Assembly (NCBI RefSeq): GCF_907164915.1
Contig: NC_061862.1
Location: forward strand, 120,121,877 to 120,185,876
DNA length: 64,000 nucleotides
Origin: Impatiens glandulifera
Lineage: Eukaryota > Streptophyta > Magnoliopsida > Ericales > Balsaminaceae
Reading direction: 5' to 3'
Shown in pieces: positions 46,151-59,700 of the stretch; positions within the stretch are counted from its first letter, which is position 1; each line of letters opens with the position of its first letter. The position numbers were made by a program, and so were the translations under genes. The notes below the pieces were generated by a model. It made no database searches. It had not been told where the DNA came from and saw nothing but the letters and a program-made list of their open reading frames with translations.

Positions 46151-49100
46151 GGTATATTGCAAAGATTTTTCAGAAAACCATCGGTTTCAAATTTTCCCAA
46201 AAAAATAGAAAATAATTCTAAGTGTTGGGAAATGGGTAATTGCGAAGGTTTTTCAAAAAACCTTCGGTTTTGACTCTTCACAAAAAAATATAATATAATT
46301 TTAAAGGTTAAGAATGGGTAACTGCGAAGCTTTTTCAAAAAACATTCAGTTTTGACTCTTACAAAAAAAACTGAAAATAATTATAAGTGTTCCGAAAGGG
46401 TAATTGCAAAGCTTTTTCAGAAAACCATCAGTTTTGACTTTTCCCAAAAAAATAAAAAATAATTATAAGTGTTGAGAAAATGGATAATTACGAAGGTTTT
46501 AAAAACCCTTTAGTTTTGACTTTTCCCAAAAAAAATGAAAATAATTCTAAGTGTTGGGAAAAGGTAATTGCGAAGGTTTTTCAAAAAACCTTCGATTTTG
46601 AATCTTCATAAAAAAATAGAAAATAATTATAAGTGTTGGAATGGGTTGATTGTGAAGGTTTTTCAAAAAGCATTCGGTTTGGACTCTTTCAAAAAAATTA
46701 GAAAAAAATTCAAAGTATTGGGAAGGGGGTAATTGAGAAGGTTTTTAGAAACCTTCAGTTTTGACTCTTCCCAAAAAACTAAAAATAATTCTAAGTATTG
46801 GGAAAGGTTAATTGCGAAGGTTTTTTTAGAAAACAATCGGTTTTGACTTTTCCCAAAAAAACAAAAAAATAATTTTAAGTGTTGGGAAATAAGTAATTGC
46901 GAATGTTTTTCAAAAACCTTCGGTTTTGACTCTTCCCAACAAATAGAAAATAATTTGAAGGGTTGAGAAGGGGTATTTTTGAAGGTTTTTTAGAAAACCT
47001 TCGGTTTTGGCTCTAACCAAAAAAACTGAAAATAATTCTAAGTGTTGGGAAAGGGTAATTGCAAAGATTTTTCAGAAAACCATCGGTTTAGAATTTTCCC
47101 AAAAAAATAGAAAATAATTCTAAGTGTTTGGAAATGGGTAATTGCGAAGGTTTTCAAAAAACCTTCGATTTTGACTCTTCACAAAAAAATAGAATATAAT
47201 TTGAAGGGTTAAGAATGGGTAACTGCGAAAGTTTTTCAAAAAATCTTCAGTTTTGACTCTTATAAAAAAAACTGAAAATAATTATAAGTGTTCGGAAAGG
47301 GTAATTGCAAAGCTTTTTCTGAAAACCATCAGTTTTGACTTTTCTCAAAAAAATAGAAAATAATTATAAGTGTTGGGAAATGGATAATTACGAAAGTTTT
47401 AAAAACCCTTTAGTTTTGAGTTTTCCCAAAAAAATGAAAATAATTCTAAGTGTTGGGAAAAGGTAATTGCGAAGGTTTTTTAAAAAACATTCGATTTTGA
47501 ATCTTCATAAAAAAATATAAAATAATTATAAGTGTTGGAATGGGGTGATTGTGAAGGTTTTTCAAAAAACATTCGGTTTGGACTCTTTCAAAAAAATTAG
47601 AAAAAAATTTAAAGTATTGGGAAGGGGGTAATTGCGAAGGTTTTTAGAAAACCTTCAGTTTTGACTCTTCCAAAAAACTAAAAATAATTCTATGTATTGG
47701 GAAAGGGTAATTGTGAAGGTTTTTTTAGAAAACCATCGGTTTTGACTTTTTCCAAAAAAACAAAAAAATAATTTGAAGTGTTGGGAAATAGGTAATTGCG
47801 AATGTTTTTCAAAAACCATCGGTTTTGACTCTTCCCAACAAATAGAAAATAATTTGAAGGGTTGAGAAGGGGTATTTGTGAAGGTTTTTTAGAAAACCTT
47901 CAGTTTTGGCTCTTACCAAAAAAACTGAAAATAATTCTAAGTGTTGGGAAAGGGTAATTGCAAAGATTTTTCAGAAAACCATCGGTTTTGAATTTTCCCA
48001 AAAAAATAGAAAATAATTCTAAGTGTTTGGAAATGGGTAATTGCGAAGGTTTTCAAAAAAACCTTCGATTTTGACTCTTCACAAAAAAATAGAATATAAT
48101 TTTAAGGGTTAAGAATGGGTAACTGCGAAAGTTTTTCAAAAAATCTTCAGTTTTGACTCTTAAAAAAAAACTGAAAATAATTATAAGTGTTCGGAAAGGG
48201 TAATTGCAAAGCTTTTTCTGAAAACCATCAGTTTTGACTTTTCCCAAAAAAATAGAAAATAATTATAAGTGTTGGGAAATGGATAATTACGAAGGTTTTA
48301 AAAACCCTTTAGTTTTGACTTTTCCCAAAAAAATGAAAATAATTCTAAGTGTTGGGAAAAGGTAATTGCGAAGGTTTTTCAAAAAACCTTCGATTTCGAC
48401 TCTTCATAAAAAAATAGAAAATAATTATAAGTGTTGGAATTGGGTGATTGTGAAGGTTTTTCAAAAAATATTCGGTTTGGACTCTTTCAAAAAAATTAGA
48501 AAAAAATTTAAAGTAATAGGAAGGGGGGTAATTGCGAAGGTTTTTAGAAAACCTTCAGTTTTGACTCTTCCCAAAAAACTAAAAATAATTCTAAGTGTTG
48601 GGAAAGGGTAATTGCAAAGATTTTTCAGAAAACCATCGTTTTTGAATTTTCCAAAAAAAATAGAAAATAATTCTAAGTGTTTGAAAATGGGTAATTGCGA
48701 AGGTTTTTCAAAAAACCTTCGATTTTGACTCTTCACAAAAAAACTGTAAATAAATCTATGTGTTAAGAATGGTAATTGCAAATGTTTTTCAGAAAACTTT
48801 TGGTTTGACTATTCCCAAAAAACTAAAAAAAATTCTATGTTCGCGAAGGGGGTAATTGCAAAGATTTTCAGAAAATCTCCGGTTTTAATTATTTTCAAAA
48901 AAACTGAATATAATTCTAAGTGTTGGAAAAGGGTAATTACAAAAGTTTTTCAGAAAACCTTTGGTTTTGATTTTTTTCAAAAAAACTGAAAATAATTTGA
49001 AGTGTTGAGAAAGGGGTAATTGCGAAGGTTTTCAATAATCTTACGGTTTTTACTCTTTCTAAAAAAATTGGAAAAAATTCGAAGTGTTGGTAAGGGCGTA

Positions 49101-52100
49101 ATTGCGAAGGTTTTTAGAAACCTTCGGTTTTTACTCTTACTAAAAAAATAAAAAATAATTTCAAGTGTAGGGAAAAGGGTAATTGCAAATCTTTTTCAAT
49201 AAATCTTCGGTTTGACTCTTCCTAAAAAAAGTAAAAATAATTCTAAGTTTTGGTAAATGGGTAATTGCAAAGATTTTTCAATAAATCTTCGATTTTGACT
49301 TTTCCCAAAAAACCGAAAAATAATTATAAGTGTAATTGCAAAGATTTTCAAAAAAACTTCTGTTATGACTTTTCCAAAAAAACAGAAAATAATTCTAAGT
49401 GTCGGGATGGGAATTGCGAAGGTTTTTCTGAAAAAAAAACATTCGGTTTTGACTCTTCCCAAAAAAACTGTAAATAATTCTAAGTGTTAGGAAATGGTAA
49501 TTGCCAATATTTTTTTTAAAAAAAACCTTCAGTTTTAACTTTTATGTTTTAGGAAGGAGTAATTGCGAAGGTTTTATAAAAAGCCTTCGATTTTTACTCT
49601 TACTAAGAATACTAAAATAATTCTAAGTGTTGGAAAAGTGTAATTGCGAAGGTTTTTCAGAAAACCTTATGTTTTGACTTTTCCCAAAAAAACTGAATAA
49701 AATTTTTAAGTGTTGAAAAATGGGTAATTGCTAAGGTTTTTCAATAAACCTTCGGATTTACTCTTCCCAAAAGAATTGAAAAAAATTTTAAGAATTGGGA
49801 AGGGGATAATTGCAAAGGTTTTCCAGAAAACCTTCGGTTTGACTCTTACAAAAAAAAATAAAAATAATTCTAAATGTTGGGAAAAAAGGTATTTGCAAAT
49901 GTTCTTCAATAAATATCGGTTTTGGCTCTTCCCAAAAAAACAGAAAATAATTCTAAGGGTTGAAAAATGGGTAATTGCGAAGGTTTTCAATAAATTTTCG
50001 GTTTTGACTTTTCCCAAAAAACAGAAAAATAATTATAAGTGTTGGGAAAGGGTAATTGCGAATGTTTTAAAAAAACCTTCGATTATGACTCTTCTCAAAA
50101 AAAAATAATTCTAAGTGTTGGAGAAATGTAATTGCAAAGGTTTTTCAAAAAACCTTCGGTTTTGAATCTTCCCAAAAAAACAAAATAATTATAAGTGTTG
50201 GGAAAGGGTAATTTTGAAGGTTTTTCAAAAAACCTTCGTTTTGACTCTTCCAAAAAAACAAAATATAATTCTAAGTGTTTGGGAATGGATAATTGCGAAG
50301 GTTTTTCAGAAAACCTTAAGTTTTGAATCTTACCAAAAAAACTGAAAATAATTCTAAGTGTTGGGAAAGGGTAATTGCGAAAAACTTTCAAAAAACTTTC
50401 GGTTTTAACTCTTCAAAAAAAAACAGAAAATAAATCTAAGTGTTGGGAAAGGGGTAATTGCGAATGTTTTTATAAAAAACCTTTAATTTTGACTCTTCAA
50501 AAAAAAGTATAAAATAATTATAAGTGTTGGGATGGGGTAAATGCGAAGGCTTTTCAGAAAACTTTCGGTTTTAACTTTTTTCAAAAAAACTGAAAAATAA
50601 TTCTAAGTGTTGGGAAAGGGAATTGCGAAAGTTTTTCAATAAAACTTCGATTTTGACTCTTACCACAAAAACTAGAAAAAATTCCAAATGTTGGAAAGAG
50701 GATAATTGCGAAGGTTTTTACAGAAAACCTACGGTTTTGACTTTTCCAAAAAAAAACTAAAAATAATACTTAGTATTGTGAATGGGGTAATTGCGAAGGT
50801 TTTCAATTAACCTTAGGTTTTGACTCTTCCCTAAAGAACTGGAAAAATTCTAAATGTTAGGATGGGGTAATTACAAAGGTTTTTCATAAACATTCGGTTT
50901 TGACTCTTCCCAAAAAAACTGAAAATAATTTTAAATATTAGGGAAGGGTAATTACAAAGGTTTTTTGGTTTTTACTGTTTCCAAAAAAAAATTAAAAATT
51001 CTAAGTTTGGTAAAGGGTAAATGCGAAGGTTTTGACTCTACCCAAAAAAACAGAAAATAATTTAAGTGTTGGGAAATGGGTAATTGCGAAGGTATTTCAA
51101 AAACCCTTCAGTTTTAACTCTTCCCAAAAAAACTGAAAATAATTCTAAGTTTTAGGGAAGAGTAATTGCGAAGGTTTTTTAAAAAATCTTTGGTTTTGAC
51201 TCTTCTAAGAAAAAACAGTAAATAATTCTAAGTGTTGTTAAAGGGTAATTGCGAAGGTTTTCAAAAAACATTCGGTTTTGACTTTTCCCAAAAAATGGAA
51301 AAAATTTACAGTGTTGAGAAGGGGATAATTACAAAGGATTTCAATAAACCTTCGATTTTTACACTTCCCAAAAAAATTGTAAAAAATTCTAAATGTTGGG
51401 AAGTGGATAATGGCGAAGGTTTTTCAGAAAATATTCGTTTTTGACTCTTCCAAAAAAACTGTAAATAATTCTATGTATTGGGAAATGGGTAATTGCGAAG
51501 ATTTATCAAAAAATCCTTCGGTTTTGACTCTTTACAAAAAAATAGAAAATAATTTTAAGTTTTTGGAAGGAGTAATTGCGAACGTTTTTCAAAAAATCTT
51601 CGGTTTTAACTCTTGTCAAAAAAACAGAAAATAATTTTAAGGGTTGGGAAGGGATAATGGCGGAGGTTTTTCAGAAAAAATTTAAAAATTCTAAGTTTGG
51701 TAAGGGGTAATTACAAAGGTTTTTCATAAAACATTCGGTTTTGACTCTTCCTAAAAAAACTGAAAATAATTTTAAATGTTAGGGGATGGTAATTGCAAAA
51801 GTTTTTCAAAAAACTTCAGTTTTTACTCTTTTCAAAAAAAATTTAAAAATTCTAAGTTTGGTAAGGGGTAAATGCGAAGGTTTTCCAAAAAACCTTCGGT
51901 TTTGACTCTACCCAAAAAAACGGAAAATTATTTTAAGTGTTGGGAAATGGGTAATTGCGAAGGTTTTTCAAAAACCCTTCAGTTTTGATTCTTCCCCAAA
52001 AAACTGAAAATAATTCTAAGTGTTGGGGAAGAGTAATTGCGAAGATTTTTCAAAAAATCTTTGGTTTTGACTCTTCTAAGAAAAAAACAGTAAATAATTC

Positions 52101-54989
52101 TAAGTGTTGGGATGGGGTAATTGCGAAGATTTTTCAGAAAATATTCGGTTTTGACTTTTCCAAAAAAAACTGTAAATAATTCTAAGTGTTGGGAAATGGG
52201 TAATTGCGAAGATTTATCAAAAAAACCTTCGGTTTTGACTCTTTAAAAAAAATAGAAAATAATTTTAAGTTTTTGTAAGGGGTAATTGTGAACGTTTTTC
52301 AAAAAAACTTCGGTTTTGACTATTATAAAAAAAAAGAGAAAATAATTTTAAGGGTTGGGAAGGGATAATTGTGGAGGTTTTCCAGAAAACCTTTAGTTTT
52401 TAATCTTACCAAAAAACTGAAAATAATTCTAAGTGTTGGAAAAAGGGTATTACAAATGTTTTTCAGAAAACTATCGGTTTTAACTTTTCCCAAAAAAATT
52501 GAAAATAATTTTAAGTGTTGAGAAAGGGTAATTGCGAAGGTTTTTCAATAAACATTTGGTTTTGACTCTTCCCAAAAAAACTGGAAAAAATTCTAAGTGT
52601 TGAGAAGGGGGTAATTGAGAAGGTTTTTTTAGAAAACCTTCGGTTTTGACTCTTCACAAAAAAACTAAAAATAATTCAAAGTGTTGTAAAAGGATAATTA
52701 AGAAGGTTTTTCAATAAACTACGGTTTTGTCTCTTCTAGAGAACTAAAAAATCATTTTAATTGTTGGTAAAGGGTAATTGCGATGGTTTTTTAAAAAACC
52801 TTCGGTTTTGACTCTTTCCAAAAAAACAACAAATAATTCTAAGTGTAGGGAAAGGGTTAATTGCGAAGGTTTTTCAGAAAACCTTCAAATTTGACTCTTT
52901 CCAAAAAAAACTGAATATAATTCTAACTGTTGGGGTGGTGTAATTGCGAAGGTTTTTAGAAAACATTCGGTTTTCACTCTTCCCAAAAAAATGAAAATAA
53001 TTATAAGTATTGAGAATGGGTAATTGCAAAGGTTTTTCAAAAAACTTTCGATTTTGATTCTTCCCAAAAAATTGAAAATAATTCTAAGTGTTAAAAAAGG
53101 TAATTGCGAAATTTTTTCAAAAAAACCCTTCGGTTTTGACACTTCCCAAAAAAACTAAAAAAAATTCTAAGTATTGGGAAAAGGTAATTGCGAAGGTTTT
53201 TCATAAAACCTTCTGTTTTGATACGTCCCAAAAAAACAGAAAATAATTCTTAGTGTTAGGATGAGGTAGTTGCGAAGGTTTTCAAAAATCATTCGGTTTT
53301 GACATTTTTCCTAAAAAAGCTGAAAATAATTCTAAGTGTTGGAAAGGGTAATTGCAAAGTTTTTCAGAAAACATTCGGTTTTCTTTACCAAAAAAAACTG
53401 AAAATAATTTTAAGTGTTGAGAAAAGGATAATTGCGATGGTTTTAAATAAATCATCGGTTTTGACTCTTCCCAAAACAATTTGAAAAATTCAGGATGTGG
53501 TAATTGCGAAGGTTTTTAAGAAAACATTCGGTTTAGACTCTTCCCAAAAATACTTAAATAATTCTAAGTGTTGAGAAATGGGTAATTGCGAAAGTTTTTT
53601 AAATAAATCTTTCGGTTTTGACTATTCACAAAAAAATAGAAAATAATTTTAAATTTTAGGAAGGGTAATTGCGAATATTTTTCAGAAAGCCTTCGGTTTT
53701 GACTTTTCCCAAAAAACTGAAAAAAAAATTTAAAGTGTTGAGAAGGGGATAATTACAAAGGTTTTCAATAAACCTTCGATTTTTACACTTCCCAAAAAAA
53801 TTGTAATAAATTCTAAATGTTGGGAAGTAGATAATGGCGAAGGTTTTTCAGAAAACATTAGTTTTGACTCTTAACAAAAAAACTGAAAATAATTCTAAGT
53901 GTTGAGAAATGGGTAATTTCGAAGATTTTTCAATAAACCTTCGATTTTGACTCTTCCCAAAAAATTGAAATTAATTATAAGTTTGGGAATGGGTAATTGC
54001 GAAGGTTTTTAAAAAAACCTTCGTTTTGAGTTTCCAAAAAAAACAAAAAATAATTCTATGTTTTGGGAGGGGGTAATTGGGAAGGTTTTTTTAGGAAACC
54101 TTCGGTTTGACTCTTCCCAAAAAAATTGAAAACATTTCTAAGTGTTGGAAATTGGATAATTGCGAAGGTTTTTCTAAAATCTTTAATTTTGACTCTTCCC
54201 AATAAAAACAGAAAATAATTTTATGTTTTGGAAGGGGTAATTGGGTAAGTTTTTCAGAAAACTTTCAGTTTTGACTAATACCAAAAAAACTGAAAATAAT
54301 TTTAAGTGTTAAGAAAGGGTAATTGCAAAGATTTAAAAAAAAATCAGTTTTAACACTTTACAAAAAACAAAAAATAATTTTAAGTTTTGGTAAGGGTAAT
54401 TGTGAAGGTTTTTCAAAAAGACTTCGGTTTTGACTCTTCGCAAAAAAACTGAAAATAATTTTAAGTATTGGGAAATGGTAATTGTGAAGGTTTTTCAGAA
54501 AACATTCGGTTTTGACTTTTCCCAAAAAAACTAAAAATAATTATATGTGTTGGGAAAGGGTAATTGCGAAGGTTTTTCAAAAATGTTTCGGTTTTGACTA
54601 TTCCCAAAAAAGCTGAAAATAATTTTAAGTTTTGAGGAAGGGCAATTGTAAAGGTTTTTCAAAAAACCTCCACTTTTGACTCTTCCCAAAAAATTTTTAA
54701 AAAATTCTAAGTTTGGGAAGGGGTTATTACGACGTTTTTTCAAAAAACTTTCGATTTTGACTATTGCAAAAAAACAGAAAATAATTCTAAGTGTTGGGAA
54801 AGGTAATTTTGAAGGTTTTCAGAAAACCTTAGGTTTTTAATCTTCCCAAAAAAACTGAAAATAATTCTAAGTGTTAGGAAAAGGGTAATTGTGATGGTTT
54901 TTCAAAAATCTTCGGTTTTGACTCTTCAAAAAAAACAAAAAATAATTCTAAGTGTTGGGATTGAGTAATTACGAAGGTTTTCATAAAAC
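46151..54989. repeat. satellite array, right block
   Basis: The same ~82-bp monomer. 46151-48730 continues the 11-monomer higher-order repeat (CCCTTTAG variant at 46506, 47406 and 48305, spacing 900 and 899 bp). From ~48750 the order becomes irregular, with a separate ~0.85-0.87-kb block duplication (about 51016-51240 against 51866-52110). The array ends at the insertion of element E. Confidence 0.97.
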
Positions 54990-56584
54990 TATTGGGATCG
55001 GTGTTAATAATAGAGTCATGGATCTGACTATTGTGAACAGTTTACGATAAACAATTTGATAATAATCCTGTGAGGGATTAATATATGTTTCTATTCTCCG
55101 CAAATATTCACAAATTCTTGAAACAGATTCATGTGTGGAACTATTTGTTTGATTTGAAGCTTTAGATAATTGAATGCAAATGTTAAAAAGTAAAGAACAT
55201 AATGAGTTTTATGGATGTTTGGAGATGAAACACCTACGTCACCTCTTCTTCCACAACCGGAAGGATATCCACTAAAGACTTTGAATCACATACAACTCAC
55301 TGAGCTAGCTAACTCTCTATTGAATATAACGACCTTTGTTCAACTTACAACATTGAGGTTTCTCACAGAAAGACAGTATGCAATTACAATATAATCACAG
55401 CTATACAGTAAGAGATGTTTTTCTTGTTGCTTGAGGGACTTTTTGAATCTAATGTGTTAAGCAAGTGTGTGAAGTAGAAAGTCGGTAAGTATTTCGGATG
55501 TGGTTCGACCGTTGTCCTTGGGCTTCAATTTATAGTTGAAGTACTCCAACGATCGAATATTCTTTGTAAACACGTGGAATGTGTCCGTTCGATAGCCTCC
55601 TATAGTACGAGAGTACAGCAGACTATGAGTATTTGGATCGTGGCCGTACCGAACGGGTAGTGTGCCGAATATGATCTTGTCTGGTCTGGAAATGCAATTG
55701 CGAGATATTCGTGTACATGGCATTATTTTATTTGATATAATTAACTGGCATGTCAGACTGCTGAAAGTAAGTGGAGCAGGCAGCTGAGTGATCATGGTTA
55801 GATGGATGCTTCCTTCAGACAACAGCTAAAGTGAGGCATTAAACGTTCTTCTTTAGACCGCGTTTAAAGGAGTTAGACGACCCCGTCTAACTACGCTTCC
55901 TTTAGACTGTGTCTAAAGGAGTTAGACGTCCTCGTCTAACTATGTCTTCCTTTAGACCGCGTCTAAAGGAATTAGACATCCTCGTCTAACTACATTTCCC
56001 TTTAGACCGCGTATAAAGGAGTTAGACGTCCTCGTCTAACTACGTTTCCTTTAGACCGCGTCTAAAGGAGTTAGACGTCCTCGTCTAACTATGTTTCTCT
56101 TTAGACCGCGTCTAAAGGAGTTAGACGTACATTTCCCTTTAGACCGCGTCTAAAGGAGTTAGACGTCCTTGTCTAACTACGTTTCCCTTTAGACCGCGTC
56201 TAAAGGAGTTAGACTTCCTCGTCTAACTACATTTCCCTTTAGACCGCGTCTAACGTCTAACTACGTTTCCCTTTAGACCACATCTAAAGAAGTTAAACGT
56301 CCTCGTCTAACTACGTTTTCCTTTAGACCACGTCTTAAGGAGTTAGACGACCTCGTCTAACTATGTAAGATGTCTAGGACTACCTGCTTCAGACCACGTT
56401 AGAAGAAGCAACGTCTTTTATATTTATGCCTGCACAAAACAAATAGACAGCTTAACTTGATCATAACTACATCATTAAAATTATGTTCCAAATTATAAGA
56501 AATCATTTGTATTATTTTAAAGTTAATTAAACTATTTCTTCCTTAATTAACTTTCTCTTTTCTTTGTTTTAATTTTTCCTAACA
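54990..56584 (-). repeat. 3' LTR of element E
   Basis: On the minus strand TGTTAGGAAA to CCCAATA. TATA: ACTATAAATTG at 55526-55537. Leader hairpin CTTCC/GGAAG (55248-55263, 6-nt loop) with TGACGTAG next to it. U3 carries a ~50-bp tandem array at 55850-56360. Confidence 0.85.
55850..56360. repeat. 50-bp tandem array with paired dyads in E LTR
   Basis: Unit: CTTTAGACCGCGTCTAAAGG then AGTTAGACGTCCTCGTCTAA then CTACGTTTCC, about ten copies, one truncated. Each unit has two perfect hairpins: TTTAGAC-CGC-GTCTAAA and GTTAGACG-TCCT-CGTCTAAC. Confidence 0.92.
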
Positions 56585-56720
56585 ATTTCCCCTTTTTGAT
56601 GATGTTAAATCTAAACAACAACAATTAAGTTGAGAACACAAATCAAAATGAATAAGAACGCAGTAGTTTAACCAAAGTATTCAAACATAGTTTAAGGATA
56701 CATAACATGAGATAATAGAT

Positions 56721-59700
56721 TTAAGATCCTTCCCTTTTAACTCTTGGATCTGGACTTTGAAGAATCGATTCCCTAGTAATAAGGTTATGTAGCCGAGCAA
56801 TTTTTCGACCACCACTACCACCGCCTCTATCTCCTCCACGACTGTGGCCACCTCTATCAGATTGACAGCTGCCTCGGCCACCTTGGGTGGTTTTTCTTTT
56901 GGATCGTGTTCCACGAGCGGAGCTTGACCCGCCTCTATTACTTCCTTCCCCTTTTTAACATTATCAAGGTTGATAGCAATAAGAGCTCTTTCTTTTGCAG
57001 CTGTAGCTGCATCTTCATTAACCTGGAAACTCCTTGCAACAGTCTCTACTTGCTAGACATTCGGCTTCTACACTTCTTAGAGAATTTGCAACCTCCAATA
57101 CTTGAGAGAGACATGTTCAATCAAGGACCTTGTCTCATGGTGGAACTCTAAATTGAAGTTTTTCGATTTAACATGAAAATCAGAATGTTGTTTGTGCAGA
57201 TTCTTTTCAAGCTTTTTGTATTGAGTGTGAAGAAGATTTACTTCATAAGTATTTCTCAAAAGATTTTTGTCTGTGACTTTTTGAGCAGAAACTATGGAGG
57301 TAAAGACTTCTTTGTTCTTTGTGGATGCACTTTCAAGATTTTTTTAGTCTAGATGACATTTCCATTATGTTATGTTTCATAGTGCCTAACGAAACCATAA
57401 TAGATGTGTGAAAGCTTGCATCTCCAGGAGAAGCTTCCTCAGACGAAGTAGGGTAGAGAATACAATGTGCGAGTGTGTTGGAACAAAGCGAATATGATTG
57501 ACGTGGAGATTTACCTGTAATGATTGCTCTAATTCCTTATCCTAGGTGGGTTCTGAAGGAGAAATCATCATATTACAAGAGTCATTTCTGACATCTTGGA
57601 ACTCACCACACGGCTGATTGACAAATATTGAAATGTCTCCAAATTGATGAGGAACTTCAGGAAGATATTCATGAAGAGAACCGGCTATCCTCACAGAAGA
57701 TAAGTGACGGGTGGTAGAAGGAGTGGACAACCTTTCTTCAAATGTCTTTTCTTTATATGGGGAAGAGGACTTAGCTTTTTCAGATTCTGCAGCTCTTTGG
57801 GAACGAAAGCGTTCCCCTTTAGTAGACGGGATCTGCTCTTGATCAGATGGCTTTAAGGGTTCCCCCTCAACTTGTGAAGTTGATCCCTGTTTGGAAGACT
57901 TTGAGGGTCCCCCCTCAACAGATAGCTACTTTCTTTGTTCAGATGTTAGGGGAACTTCAAACGTCTCTTTCTGGATGGAAGGCGTCTGCTCATCGTTAGG
58001 GGCATCTACTTCTTCTTCTTCGAGGATCGGAGAATCTTGATGATCTTCAAACTAAGGAAGTGTCTATTGAAGTCTAGATAGGGGACAACGCTCGCCTTGT
58101 GGGGATGGAATGTCATCAATGTGAATGACCAACTCCTCCTCATCTTCGCAGTTGAACTCTATCCCAGATTATTCAGATTGAATGATATAAAGTGTAGAGG
58201 ATCTTGTACCATGAACGTATTGGAGGACAGTAGAGAAATAAGCATCCATGAGCAAGTCGTGGAATTTAAGAGCCTTTTTCTCTAAGTTAGAATTCCTGTC
58301 GAGAGAGTTGAAATTTGCTTCCTCGCCTTGAGTAGAGGAAACTGAGCACGCCCTATCGTATTTGCCAAGACGAGTTCTCTTCTTTAAAGCGCTTTGTGGA
58401 CACTTGTTGTTTTTGCCATTTGAGAATACACTTGTCCATTCTTACTAGTTTCTTCCATTCTGTTGCAAACTCATTGCTGAAAATAATTTCATCGTATTGT
58501 GAATAGAGTCTATAACTCATCCAAGTGTCAAAGACTTCAACCTTCTCAGTAGCTTTTACCTCAACATCCTCCATGATGAGGTCAAAGATTAAATTGGCAT
58601 CAGGTATGTTTTCCGGTACCTCCACAGCAACACATTTTCCTTTTCCTACAACTTTGGCTGGTTTGGGAATAGGCACTAGTTCTTTGAAAAAAATATCTAG
58701 AGCCCCTCTGGTTGCTCTTAATATTTCGAATGGAGAGGGGGTTTTTGAAACGCACCTTCTGGAAGCTCAGTTGCAGTTTCAGTTGCTTTATGAACATGCG
58801 GTTCTTTAATTGTTTCATCAATAGACGTTGCAGCATCTAACTGAATGGGTGCTTGTTCGAAAGTAGTAGTAGTAGTAGTCATAGGAACTACTACCTTCTC
58901 TGTTTTAATTGTAATGTTAATATTACCAGCAACATCTGCAGCTATTGGTTCATCAAGGAAAGCAGACGTGTTTTCCCTGTTGATACAATCAACATTTTGA
59001 CCAATTGGCTCAACAGTTGGTCTTTTAGCTTGTTCCACCACTAGAACTTCAATATTGGGCACTACGGCCATAGGAGCAGAAGAGGTTACCTTAGATGACG
59101 TTTTCGCGGCTTTAGACGCCTCTGTTTGATTTGATCCATGAGTAGACGACTCAGCCCGCTTTTTCATTGGCTGGCTAATGGCGATAGCGAGAAAGATGAT
59201 AGAGGGACATCGGCGATGAGGGTTTTCTCTTGTCTCTCCCTTTTAAGGATGGAGTCAACTTCTCATGAGTCTTTAATAGGTGCCCTCTTTTGGCTATTAG
59301 AGCTTGCAGCGAACTACATGACTAAAGATTTGGCTCCCTTAGAAGTCGTTTTGCAACTAGAAGTCATTGGGCGCTTGGACCAAGTGATCGATTGACCACT
59401 CGTCTATTGACCGGAGGATTCAGGATTCAACGCCTTTGTGAGTTTCATCCTTGCCAAGGAACCCCTTACTGAGATGGCAGTAAATATTCAATAGGGGTTA
59501 AAAACCGCACCCCTATCCATAGGAACTCCCAAATTCTCCAAGAGCCAACCGAGTTGGACAGAGAAGCCCACACTCTACTTGCTCGATGGAAACCATCTGG
59601 CATAGGGTTAAGAATAGAGTGGATGCCCAGTTGATTGGTATCCCTCTAGTTATAGCCACCATGTATTCAAAACTATCTTGGGTGTAAAGATCGAAGGACC

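Noticed and set aside
37994..54743. Many ORFs of 60-126 codons on both strands (for example 48461-48781 and 49728-50108)
   Set aside because: They run through the ~82-bp satellite and give repeated K/N/F-rich peptides in changing frames. They are by-products of stop-poor monomers.
37991..54989. CRISPR-like array
   Set aside because: Units are contiguous diverged monomers with no constant repeat and unique spacer pattern, and the setting is a plant nuclear genome.
55850..56360. TTTAGAC-type repeats as telomere-like sequence
   Set aside because: The unit is 50 bp with dyads and not TTTAGGG; it is an LTR-internal array.
58525..58809. 94-codon plus-strand ORF
   Set aside because: It is antisense to accessory ORF copy 6.
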